From Loripinus fragilis (taxonomy: Eukaryota > Mollusca > Bivalvia > Lucinida > Lucinidae): 64,000 bases of DNA. The DNA is taken from the NCBI GenBank assembly GCA_964019695.1, contig OZ026520.1, forward strand, positions 29,980,120 to 30,044,119, given 5' to 3'. Made by a program: the position numbers and the translations under genes. The notes beneath the pieces were generated by a model. That model had not been told where the DNA came from, ran no database searches, and worked only from the letters and a program-made list of their open reading frames with translations. Below, one piece after another: positions 1 through 10,100 of the stretch (position 1 is its first letter; every line of letters starts with the position of its first letter).

Positions 1-1032
1 TTCAAGTATTTGCAGAGACATATGTTTGCTAACAGACAGTTTTTGACTGAAGTCAAAGGATAGATAATTCTGATAACACTCGGACAGCCAATCCCCATGC
101 TGCTGAATCAAATTTACTGGTACACCCGCTTTAAAGGCCCAGCTACACCCTCCTCTTCTAAAGGAGTGTGAAGAATAAGCCAGTGGGTCTCGACCTGTCT
201 TGTGAATTAAATATTTTATCTTCTCTTGTAACTGCTTATACGACAACGGTGCTTGCCTAGAGGCTCCTGCCTTCCTTGCGTCCACAATGAAGGCAGGACC
301 TGTTTCTATAGCTGGATTGAGCTTCACCATATTATGATATGCAGTGACTGGACACAAGACAGAGCCTGGAATGGCTGCCAAAGGTATCTTTAAAAGCCTG
401 TTACCAAACTGATTAGTTTTTGACCATTTTATAAAAACCACCAAAAGATTACTGAAGACCTGAACATCTTGTCTCAATAATTGTTTATGTGGATCAAAAT
501 CTGCACCCGAATTTGGTACCATGTTTGATTTTCTGGCCATGAGAAAAAACATGAATAAAAACACGCACCAGAATGTAGCCCCCGCTGGTGCTAAAACATC
601 GAGGAACTGATGCATGTCAAGTAAAATCTGTGGTGTTATCGGTAAGGCTCTATGTGGTAGATGTGGTTTGCACCTAGCTAACCCTTTGAGCATTAATTTA
701 AGAGGGTGAGAATCCTCTGAAGGAAATTCAACCTCCAATATGTGGTGCAAAGTTTTTATGCCGGAAATATAGTTCCTTATCGAATCCACAGATTTAAATG
801 ACCTACCCAAAAACTGCCCATAAAGGCAAAGTGTTTCTACTGTAGTTGGAATAACAGTCAAACCATAGAATTTACAGAATAAAAAGTAGGATTTCCACTG
901 AACTTTTAAATTCTTTGCAGTGCCATCTGAAAATGCAGCCTTCATGGACTGTCGCACTTCCGTTTTCAAGGCAGACAAGGAAATTTCTGTAAAAGAATTT
1001 TTTAAAACCCCCAGATAAAAACTGAACACAAA
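1..1032 (-). CDS. Tyrosine recombinase of YR retrotransposon (partial)
   Basis: An open frame runs from just after a TAG (1033-1035) to the window edge without a stop; the first ATG in it is at 945. The product would cut and rejoin a circular DNA intermediate to integrate the element. Visible catalytic motifs are ARKSN with its Arg (about 525-540), the H-x-x-R box HSFRRGG (148-168), HGDW (88-99) and the Tyr region CYQNYL (about 61-77). They come in the order expected for phage-integrase-like enzymes. It overlaps no other gene and lies 22 nt past the RT-RNase H stop in another frame. A pyrimidine-rich TTTTACAG near the start (about 990-998) could be a splice acceptor that joins this frame to an upstream exon; that is inference. 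The C-terminal end is beyond the window. Confidence 0.85.
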
Positions 1033-1053
1033 CTAAGCCAGTTTGTGTCCGGC

Positions 1054-2895
1054 CTACCACGGACCTGTTAAACTGAATAAAGCTTCTGGTACCTGTATTC
1101 TATGACAACACTGTCCAGACATTTCCTTGGCAAACAGCTCTACTGAATTACTATTCAAGTGCCAGCGGGATAAAATATCAGCAGCCCTGTTATCTTGGCC
1201 TTTTGTATGCTGAGTTTTTAGACAAAATTCGTTTACAGCAGCCAAGTAACATATCTCTCTGAGACAGGCCTGATGAAATTCATCCCGGGCTGTACCCTTA
1301 TTTATCAGGTTACATGAAGACATGTTATCAGAAAATATCAGGACTTTCTTTCCCTTTAAGAATTTCCCAAAAACCTTTAAAGCTACAACAATAGTCAGTA
1401 ATTCCAATGCATTAATATGCAACCGTAGCTTTGTAACACCTGGTGGAAACTGCTCATGAAAATAACTGGTCTGCATTATACCCCCACATCCTGAAATACA
1501 TGCATCACATGCAAATACTTCATCAGGAGAAGACCAGTCTTCCAATAACATCATGGAAATGCCATTAAAAACTTTCAAAAACCGTTTCCACCACATCAGG
1601 TCCTTTGTTATATGAGATGGAACTGGCTGAGCAGACTGCTTCTCTGGAATTGACCGCAACCAATTCAAAAGTCGGGCAATAAATATGCGACTGGAATGCA
1701 CACATGAAGCAATAAAGGAGAGTTTCCCGATGAGGGACTGTAGCTCTTTTAAAGTTGCTGTAGATTTGAGCAACCATATATTGACCAACTCTAGAATTTC
1801 TTTGACTCTTTCTGGAGTGACACTTAAAGTCAAGTCTTGGCTATTAAATAGCACTCCAATGAAAGTCATCTGTGTATTGGGAGGGCAGGCTTTCTCACTT
1901 GACTCTTCCAAGCCGCATGAACTTAGAATATTTCCCAGCTCTGAATAGGACCTCCAAGCTGATTCTGGCTCGTCTGCGCCAGCCAGATCATCCAAATAAT
2001 TTAAAATGGCAATATGCAAAATATGACACATATACTGTATGGCATTTGTGACACGTTGACAAATTTGAGCTGCAGACCTGAGCCCCATTGATAGAAATAA
2101 GTCAAAATAATACTGGTTCTCAAAGGCATATCCCAATAGAGGCACGTCTGTAACATCGACTGGGATCTGCCTATAAGCACGTTTTAAATCTCGTTTAAAC
2201 AAGAGACAATTTCTTCCTTTCTTTTTGATCAAATTAACAAAATCATCTACTTTAGGAAATTTCAAATTCACGAAGGAGTCTAAATACCGATCTTTTGGAA
2301 TATGCTCGTTTACCGCATTCCCCTCCGGAAAACTCAAGTCAAGAATGACTCTCCTCTCATCTGAATCTCTTTTACTGACAGTATTCAAAGGGGAAATACA
2401 AAATTCTTGTTCAAAGGGAATCTCCCTGAGGGGCCCTAAAATGGCACCATACTGCTTTTCTTTCACTAAGTATTTCCTGACCTCTGTAGGATACTCAGTA
2501 ACCCCCTTATGATTTTTTGTTGTTGTTGTGAGCCGATTGAGCTTGCCCACGAAACCGATAGGGAAACCAAACTCTAGCAAGTCTGTTATTTCTCTGTCCT
2601 CATAACCATAAAGCATAAATTGAAAAAATGGAATATTTAAACGAGTGCTCAACGGGATGCGGACACCCTCAAAATTGTATTTTCCAGAAGCCAAAACTTT
2701 CTCGTACAATTCGAGAAATTCTTGAATCTGAATGTCTTGTGAGGACTTTGGCGATTCATATGTATCACTGACCAGCGGGCCGTAAATCTGCAGAGTTTGA
2801 TTTCCCTTTTTGGGAGTCTGTGTAATAGATTCAGATGAGATGAGTTGAACTGCAGGGAGCTGGGGCTGCTCAAGGTCCCTATTTTCCGGTAACAG
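1054..2895 (-). CDS. Reverse transcriptase-RNase H (pol) of YR retrotransposon
   Basis: Copies the element RNA into DNA and removes the RNA strand. RT motifs in order: FKRDLKRAYRQIP, GLRSAAQICQR and the catalytic box YLDD (codons 1987-1998). RNase H follows with its acidic residues in the contexts FACDAC, NALEL, FSDN and RAADILSR, the last close to the end at about 1160. The frame is open from immediately after the gag stop at 2896-2898; no start codon is needed if it is made by readthrough. A separate start could be at 2709, but that codon is TTG, so I regard the region 2895-2709 as part of the protein. It ends with TAG at 1054. No methyltransferase domain follows. I see no frameshift or internal stop. 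Confidence 0.88.
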   Translation of the reverse strand: MLPENRDLEQPQLPAVQLISSESITQTPKKGNQTLQIYGPLVSDTYESPKSSQDIQIQEFLELYEKVLASGKYNFEGVRIPLSTRLNIPFFQFMLYGYEDREITDLLEFGFPIGFVGKLNRLTTTTKNHKGVTEYPTEVRKYLVKEKQYGAILGPLREIPFEQEFCISPLNTVSKRDSDERRVILDLSFPEGNAVNEHIPKDRYLDSFVNLKFPKVDDFVNLIKKKGRNCLLFKRDLKRAYRQIPVDVTDVPLLGYAFENQYYFDLFLSMGLRSAAQICQRVTNAIQYMCHILHIAILNYLDDLAGADEPESAWRSYSELGNILSSCGLEESSEKACPPNTQMTFIGVLFNSQDLTLSVTPERVKEILELVNIWLLKSTATLKELQSLIGKLSFIASCVHSSRIFIARLLNWLRSIPEKQSAQPVPSHITKDLMWWKRFLKVFNGISMMLLEDWSSPDEVFACDACISGCGGIMQTSYFHEQFPPGVTKLRLHINALELLTIVVALKVFGKFLKGKKVLIFSDNMSSCNLINKGTARDEFHQACLREICYLAAVNEFCLKTQHTKGQDNRAADILSRWHLNSNSVELFAKEMSGQCCHRIQVPEALFSLTGPW

Positions 2896-4143
2896 TCAAA
2901 TTCGATTATACGGGCAGGCTGAGGAGCTCTTGGGATGTTCCAAAAGAGCTTTATCAGCTCTGTGGCATGCACTGCAAATATGACGTACATTTCTCAAATG
3001 ACCTTTCACAGACTTCTGGTGAGAAGAAGTTGAAAAGGAACACATCTGATTATTATAATCAGCACACCACCATACCTGTTCCTCTGGCTTGACATAATCA
3101 CGCTTTGATTGCATTTTGGGCTTTAGGGGAAACTTGGTTAACATAGGAGTTTCAATCTCAACTGAACTGTCGGACCAGGTGTTGAGTCCGATTTCAATTC
3201 TCCTCACCCAGGCTGCATAGAATTTAAGCAAAGCTTTCCATTCGTAAATTGTTGAAAAGTACATAATTTTCTTCAAAAACCTCAACCTGCCCAATTTTTC
3301 TGATACTGGGATCTGCTTGCTCAAAATTATTTCTAACTCTCCTGCTACAAACATTTTTACATCCAAAGACATGAACGACACGGACTCAGAGACAAATTCA
3401 TATTGTAGGGCTGCATGAGGCCAAATTTGGGGGAATTTAACAGAGTCTGCAGACTTTTGATGTAACCCTGATTTCAAACTCTTTTTTCTCCTTTTTTGAA
3501 CCTTTGATGATTTCATGACATCTAAACCACTCGATTCTGAAAGCCCTGACTCACTGGAATCTGAACTTTCAGTCTCCGAGTTTAGCCCCAAATTTCTCAT
3601 GTCCCGATCTACCTCATCATTCAATTGACTTAAGGCACGTAAATCATGCAAAGACATGTCCATTGTAACACCAGTCTTGGACTTATTGCGAACGTTTTCA
3701 GGCTCATTTTCAACGATTTGGGACCCCTCTCGGACAGTTTGTTTGAAAGTCATGGGTTTTTGCGATTTCAGCTCACCTGACTCTTCCGCCTTCTGAAGCT
3801 GTTGTTCCGCCAGGAAAAGCTCTCTACGGAGCTTGGCCACCTTCTCCGACCTCAGCTGCTTCGCCTTTCGAATCGAAGTCTCCTCCAACTGCGATTTTAC
3901 CTTCTTGATAGACGTCTCCAACTCGTGAATTTCTTGATCAAGAACTTTCAACGCCGTCGAACTCTGACGACCCGAATCGCACTGAGAGGTGTCAAATGTT
4001 CCTCCCACTTCAACAATGTCCTGTTGGTAAACATGATCCTCCGACGACTCAGAGGCAGCACCGTCGTTCATCTTCTTGTAGTCGACAGGCGGCTTATTTC
4101 TCAAGCCTGTCTTGGGAATCGCACCTCCATTAGAGCTCGCCAT
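2896..4143 (-). CDS. Gag-like protein of YR retrotransposon
   Basis: 415 residues starting at an ATG at 4143. It is the presumed particle or RNA-binding protein of the element. Residues about 65-130 are rich in Glu, Lys, Arg and Leu with heptad spacing and should form a coiled coil. Residues about 165-220 are Ser/Glu-rich and low in complexity. The last 60 residues hold a Cys/His cluster (WWC, QMC, HICSACH, a late H and C) of the kind seen at the C end of DIRS/Ngaro gag proteins, probably a zinc-binding knuckle. It ends with TGA at 2896-2898, after which the same frame continues into reverse transcriptase. Confidence 0.8.
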   Translation of the reverse strand: MASSNGGAIPKTGLRNKPPVDYKKMNDGAASESSEDHVYQQDIVEVGGTFDTSQCDSGRQSSTALKVLDQEIHELETSIKKVKSQLEETSIRKAKQLRSEKVAKLRRELFLAEQQLQKAEESGELKSQKPMTFKQTVREGSQIVENEPENVRNKSKTGVTMDMSLHDLRALSQLNDEVDRDMRNLGLNSETESSDSSESGLSESSGLDVMKSSKVQKRRKKSLKSGLHQKSADSVKFPQIWPHAALQYEFVSESVSFMSLDVKMFVAGELEIILSKQIPVSEKLGRLRFLKKIMYFSTIYEWKALLKFYAAWVRRIEIGLNTWSDSSVEIETPMLTKFPLKPKMQSKRDYVKPEEQVWWCADYNNQMCSFSTSSHQKSVKGHLRNVRHICSACHRADKALLEHPKSSSACPYNRI

Positions 4144-4650
4144 GCTCGCCCGAATCTCAATATTAGCCAGGATAACACGAAATGACAGATGTCCGTATTA
4201 CCGACCAGTCTCTTCTCACAATGAAGAATTCAACCTCGACTCAACAATGTCGAAAATTCAAGGCTCCATCGGCTTTTTCTGTTCAAATGATGAATGAAAT
4301 TCTGTGGAGAATATAGTCTTCTAGGCAATGTATCAAATTTAAATTCGCTGATATTCTCTGAAAACTGAAATTCTGGTGCCGAAGTGTCACAGACGATGTC
4401 TCACCAAACTATGAAATAAATTTTGTTTGGCGCTGTAAACCCGCCCCATAAGGCGGGAATATTACCGCAGCCAATCAAATTTGGAGTCTCTATGCAGATC
4501 GGCCAATGAATGAAAGGCTTTCTGTCCGTGCTGACGTCACATGGCGCCACTAAAGCACGGAATTTCGTTTAATTCCGTAAGGAATTGAATAGAACAGAAC
4601 AACTAAGCACCGAACCGGACTTCCCTCGTTTAATTAACAGTTATGGAACA
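4144..4650 (-). promoter_or_regulatory. Leader and probable promoter of the retrotransposon
   Basis: This 500-nt stretch ahead of gag has no coding frame. It contains a perfect CRE palindrome TGACGTCA (4532-4539), two CCAAT pentamers on the plus strand (about 4472 and 4503), a GC-rich inverted patch CCCGCC/GGCGGG (about 4441-4458) and a small stem AATTCC/GGAATT (4571-4586). These resemble promoter elements; function and the exact element border are inferred. Confidence 0.35.
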
Positions 4651-4659
4651 TAACTTCAC

Positions 4660-6021
4660 AATCCGGCAATGTGGTTCCGTGTAAATATGTCTCAGCGTCC
4701 CCTCTAGCCCAAAATTTTGTTTGAAAAGTTATTTTCTTTCTTTTGGTTCGTGTTTCCCCACTGAGCATCGAACCAACTTTCCCCAAAGTTCGAAGGATTT
4801 TAGCCCATATCTGTCAAATTAGATGGAATTTGATATCATTTGACGATGAAAATGATAAAAGACCCTGAATAAACGTTCCTACACAAAAAAAGATCTGAGC
4901 ATTTACTCGTAAACGATTCATGCCCCGTTCATCCTATGTGGTAGTTTCCAGCTCATCGTGGTAGTTAAAATGCTATCGTGGTAGTTTCCAAGACTTTGTA
5001 GGAATTTAGTAGCAGATTGCATCATCAGATGTTCACTATTCAGGGGCTACTTCATTTTTATAAAGACAGGGTGTGCGGGCCGAACCTTGAATACCCCTCT
5101 TATTCATACGAAGACCTTTTCAAACAACCTTTTGTCAGATAACAAATGTCGACTGCCTGAATTTTAATTTTAGTGGGCTATTGAAATGATGAAAAGAAGG
5201 GATATTTACATATTTTGTTTTGAATAAATATGCTTTTTAATTATCAAATAACATGCCCGTTCATCGTCGCACTCACATGTATATCAAAAGTGTCCCAACT
5301 CGAGGATATTTCCCTTTTTCCTGAAGCGCAAGTACTAACGATACTTTGGGCCAGTAGTCGTAGCCTGCCATTTTATCTTAAAGTTGACTGAACAGCGAGT
5401 GGCGCAATTTTTATATCATTTTTTTTTGTCTGTTGCTTGGTCCATCACGGCTCAACTGATGACCTTTTGCTTTAGATTTCCAGAGGTGTTGTTTGGAAGT
5501 CCAGGGCATGATCTCCACTTGGCAAGCATCACATTGATCTCTTGAGTCCTCAGCTTAGCTTTTTCATGGTGATGAAATGTGATTTATTTGTTTACCGTTG
5601 TAATTAATTGACGAGTTCAAGGGTTATCATGCGAAACAAACAACCACTATAATGTTTTGTAACACTTCAGAAACATATCCTACAAAATCTTGGAAACTAC
5701 CACGATAACATTTTAACTACCACCATGAGCTGGAAACTACCACACAGGACGAACGGGGCATGAATCGTTTACGAGTAAATGCTCAGGTCTTTTTTCCGTG
5801 TAAGAATGTTTATTCAGGGTCTTTTTATCATTTTATCGTCAAATGATATCAAATTCCATTTAATTTGACAGATATGGGCTAAAATCCTTCGAGCTTTGAT
5901 TAAAGTTGGTTCAATGCTCAGTGGGGAAACACGAACCAAAAGAAAGAAAATAACTTTTCAAACAAAATTTTGGGCTAGAGGGGACGCTGAGACATATTTA
6001 CACTGAACCACATTGCCGGAT
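4660..6021. repeat. Fold-back repeat with ~345-nt inverted arms
   Basis: The left arm 4660-5003 is matched by the reverse complement of 5675-6021 with only scattered differences. Both arms share, in mirror order, AATCCGGCAATGTGG at the outer end, the CTGAGACATATTTACAC region, a GAACGGGGCATGAATCG segment and several copies of GTGGTAGTTTCCA near the inner end. The spacer is about 670 nt and holds no convincing frame. This is a non-autonomous inverted-repeat element; I saw no clear target duplication. Another copy of the GTGGTAGTTTCC motif lies just outside at about 6100-6115. Confidence 0.85.
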
Positions 6022-6696
6022 TTCACCATTGTTCGTTCTTAGTTGTAAAATAAAGCAAAAATGAAAGTGACACCAACGTTTCTTTATCCAATTTTCGGCC
6101 TGGAAACTACCACGACATGTCCCGGATGTGGCTTGGGAACAAAATTACGTTAACACAATTTCGTTGTAGTTCCTAGGTTTACCACCCGTGCTGTAGTGAT
6201 ACAGTTTATGGTAAAAGTATAAAGAAAAATGGCCTATTTTTATTGTCATATTTTGATTAAATCCTGTAAATGACCAAAATCAGCTGAACATATTTCAAAC
6301 TAATGTGCATCAAAAATAGTTAGGGTTTGACTGGAAACTTCAACATTTAGTTTATAATCACCAATTTCAAGAAAGAACCAAGGAGTAAACTTATAAATAG
6401 AATTGCAGGTTCACTTCTTTTGATATCAAGTTTACCAGATTAGGCTTCGAGAAAGCATGTTGATTGCTCGTCATAGCCTCATGATTCAGCATGTGTTCTT
6501 GAAGCATGGTAATCTCTATTGAAAGACACCCACCTATTTAGCAAGCACTTGTCTAAAGCAAGTGGGTTATGATTTTTAAAAAATAATAATGAAGGCTTGA
6601 GAATTGTAATCTCTTTCATTTGCCTTTTATGTCTGTCTGCATCTCTCTCTCTCCCTCTATTACTTAATGTTTCCTGTCTTTTACATAGAGGATCTT

Positions 6697-6828
6697 ACAT
6701 GAGTGCTCATGTTTTATTGAATTTATTAAACGAGTTGGGGATAAGAGATAAAATGCGAGGCTGGCCGAGCATTTTATCTCTTTTTTGCAACGAGTTCAAT
6801 AAATTCAATAATACAAGAGCACGAATGT
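6697..6828. repeat. Palindromic MITE, 132 nt
   Basis: The left half reads from ACATGAGTGCTCATG through TATTGAATTTATTAA to GAGATAAAATG; the right half is its reverse complement with a few changes, around a short GC-rich centre (CGAGGCTGGCCGAG). Half-copies with the same AATAAATTCAATTATACATG text occur at about 18721-18770 and 33640-33720. Its presence explains an apparent small coding frame with a signal-like start at 6597. Confidence 0.8.
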
Positions 6829-7040
6829 TAGATTCTATTTATCATATGACATTAAGATTACTTTGAAATTTCATTTATGCCGTAAAACGTTATAATTTTG
6901 TCATTTAACAACATTGCTATGGATGTCATAACGTTTCCCGAAAATCTGTAAAACACTAGTGGTTTATCGATTTTATTGCATGGCTTTATTTCACTCCCAG
7001 ACGCGACATCATATGATAAAACTTTCTATTTTTCTTGCAG

Positions 7041-7160
7041 GAGGTGATATTTGTACTTGTTACTATGACAACGTGCATGGACATTGGGACGGTAACACTA
7101 CTGGATGTGAAACCTGTTATCGTGGCTGGAGGAAGCCAGACTGCATGAAGTGTGCTGCTC
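7041..7160 (+). CDS. Exon 1 of visible part: laminin-type EGF fragment
   Basis: Acceptor TTTTTCTTGCAG before 7041 and donor at 7161 (GTATGT). It enters with two bases of a codon and leaves with one, so it is a symmetric phase 1-1 exon. The 39 full codons contain CTCYY, GCETCYRGW and CMKC, the spacing of a laminin EGF repeat (CxC...GCxxCxxGxxGxxCxxC) that is completed by GPDC in the next exon. As it starts in phase 1, at least one coding exon lies upstream; I found none between 6021 and 7041. Confidence 0.75.
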
Positions 7161-10100
7161 GTATGTGAAGAATTTTTTCAAAACCTGTTCTGAAATCTAT
7201 CAAATTTTGTTTCTTCTACAAACCTTATCTAAAAACAAAGTTAATTCTATTATTCCCTTTTCATGACAATTATTGTCTACTTTCTCATCTGCTTATTTAC
7301 TGTGGTAATCTGTTTTGCAAACAATATGGGCCCAGATCAGACTGCTCCTCAGGGAACAGTCTGTTGAGGGTTTATATTGTTTGCATCCATGATAAAAGTA
7401 GCCTAGAGTGCATATGATTATAAGCAGCAGACATATCAAGCAGACGCCATGTTCAGGACATATGATTATATGCAGCAGACATATCAAGCAGACACCATGT
7501 TTAGGACAATGGTTAGATAAGGGTTAAGTACTCATGCAAGCCTGTGCAAAAGGGTACTTGGCAAACTTTTGATGATGAAAAATCCGTGCAGTCTGATCAA
7601 CGCCTTTGTTAGCCACTTATTAGAATGTTTCATAACTGGACTTGCTAGGAGCGAAATTTCAATTTTCTACTAGTCTCCATAGCTGAGCAGGCTGCTTTTG
7701 GTATGGCCTGATCGGAAACCCCATAATTAAGATTATTTTCGCATCACGGCCGAAATACAATCTGGATGAAAAGTACAATTAGTGGATATATGAAAAAAGT
7801 AAAGAAAAGAATAAAGATTTTTTGCTTCAAAAATTATTCCCATATGACCTAAGCTAATGTTGGGATGTATAACAACCACAATTACCTAAAGTGTTTAAAA
7901 TTTTAGAACATTTACCGTATTAATAAGACAATGCTTATGCTGCTATACCCAATGTACAGATTCCAAGGTCACTCAATTTTATGACAGCTGATCTTGACCA
8001 TCAACATGTTGATTGACCAACAATTGATTTTTTTTTTCCGAATTTCGGTGAATATTTTGTTAAATACAGTAAAACCTGTCCCTAAGTGGCCACTCAAAAA
8101 TAGACAAAACAAAAGGTCTTAATGGCAAATGGTAGCTTAATGAAGGCCGAAAGTATTTCAGCTGCAGAATGCTCCCTTTGAAGCATTCTGCAATACTTTT
8201 GAACTTTATTAAGCGATGACCGGTCTTGAAAACCATTTTTAGGTCTTCTTTTAAGTGGCCGCTTAAGACAGGTTTTACTGTATGTGCAATAATAGCATTC
8301 ACACATTTTTTTTTCTTTTGATGTATAAAAATTCACAATTTCTCTTGAGATGTAGAAACATCAGTTTCAAGCAGAATTTTCTGTTATATCTCATTCAAGA
8401 CATCACAAGTATTAACCCTTTCAATAAGGAAACAGCTAAATGGGTACTTTCACAAACAGTATAGACCCAGATGCAATGCTGCATTATGCACTGTTTGCAA
8501 AGGTAAAAAAAACTCGTCAGACAAAAGAAAACAATATTTTTTGAAAATTATATCCTGACATCCTAGATATATAGAATGGACTTTCACAAATTTATTGTAT
8601 CAAACAAGAAAGAAGAGTCCATTAGTATACAAAGGGTTAGTGATAAAAATACCAAACATGTTAAATACCTGGCCACAGCAAAAGGGTACACCTTGGTATG
8701 TTCGCCCAGTGAAGACATGTATCAGCCTGCGCATCCGTGCAGTCTAATGCAGTCTTCACTAGATGCTCTATGGGTAACCAAGGTACTAATGAGTCTCCTA
8801 ATATCTGACAGCCAAGACTCTGATGATAAGAGTGAATGGATGTGTAGGCTGATCTGAGTAGGCTGTATTCACATGCCAACTTGGATATCTGCTCCAATTT
8901 TGATCTTAGGTGTATTTGTATTTTTATGTAGATTTTGTGGGTCCAGATTGTGACATTCCTTGTATGGATAATCAAGGCAGATTCGTTGACCCCAAGGACG
9001 GAACAGATGACAGGTTTCCTATCCAGCCTGTGTTTGCTTGCGTTGAACGTCACGGCAACAGCTACACAGCATGGTTTGACTATGTCAATGAGAATGAGAA
9101 CAATGTCTACATCACAGTGCGTGGCGAGAACACCGTTGTTGGATTCAGCTCTGGAAAGCCACCTACCAAGTTTGAGCAAGGAAACATATCTTATGCTTTC
9201 TCCATTGGGTGAGTTTATGGGTCAGCAATTTTCCTGTCTTTTTATTAATGGGGACAGGTTTATTAGCATTTGGCTAAAACATCGGGTACTTTTTAAACAT
9301 CAGTTGCAATTTAGAATCATTAGAGATAAAAGGACCTCTGACAATTTGATAGGGTATCTGCCTATTTTTCAGATGCTTCCCAAAACTTCCCTATACATAA
9401 GATATCACTGGTACCCTTTTTGATAGGACGCTTGATGTATTAGGAATGAATTAAGGTTATAATTAGACAGGCAGATGCCTACGACAAAACAGGAGACACT
9501 ACCAAAGGGGGTAGGGGTTGCCAAATTTGACGTCACCAAAACATTTAGAAATCAATTATTTTCATGTGTAAGGGTATTATATCATCAATACTCGATTACA
9601 AATCACAGTGAAAGTATTTTAAAGTCCAAAATCATGAGCATTTTAATGATTATTTTTGTTGTTGTGTTTTCTATCTGATTTGCTAAGAAATATTTTGAAG
9701 TGCAACTGTAGTCCAGATTCCACCTTGATGACAATCTATTTACCTGGTGCAATATTATGCAGCAATGTATCATAACCATTCATCCATGCGTAAAGTACAC
9801 CTAGTCAGTGGCCATGTAGTTTATGTGTATTGGATAGATACAGTATATGTGCAAAATAATCTACCAACTGAATTTAGTAAAAGGACAATTTTCATAATCT
9901 AAAGAAAAATAAGCTAAAACGTTGTAATATTCCATGACTAATGGGTTATGAAAAGGAAGATTACTTGTACTAAATATTTCCTTATACTGGAAAAAAAGAT
10001 TTTCAAGAGAGCACATCAAAAATCCAAATGCTAATGCTTGGGCTCGCCCAGACGTCTCATTTTGGGCTGTGGGATATCATTCCCCCCCGAGTCCCAGCTA

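Larger units (their letters stand above)
1..4650 (-). mobile_element. YR (DIRS/Ngaro-like) retrotransposon, left end outside window
   Basis: Minus-strand element with the order gag (4143-2896), reverse transcriptase-RNase H (2895-1054) and tyrosine recombinase (1032 to the window edge). A recombinase in place of a DDE integrase, together with an RT of the DIRS type, marks this as a tyrosine-recombinase retrotransposon. After RNase H the frame closes quickly and I see no adenine-methyltransferase domain, which is more like Ngaro than classical DIRS1; this is family knowledge applied to the order seen. The coding parts look intact apart from one in-frame TGA, so the copy is probably young. The outer edge near 4650 is a guess: no terminal repeat can be checked because the other end is not in the window. 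Confidence 0.85.

Noticed and set aside
1054..2709. RT protein starting at 2709
   Set aside because: The codon there is TTG; the frame is open up to the gag stop, so the real N end lies upstream.
6597..6866. Small frame with a signal-peptide-like start just upstream of the first receptor exon
   Set aside because: Most of it lies in a palindromic MITE that recurs elsewhere, there is no donor giving phase 1 into 7041, and the hydrophobic start comes from a CT-rich stretch.
8910..9423. Two overlapping frames reading past 9208
   Set aside because: Only the part up to the GTGAGT donor carries domain motifs and fits the splice phase; the rest is intron.
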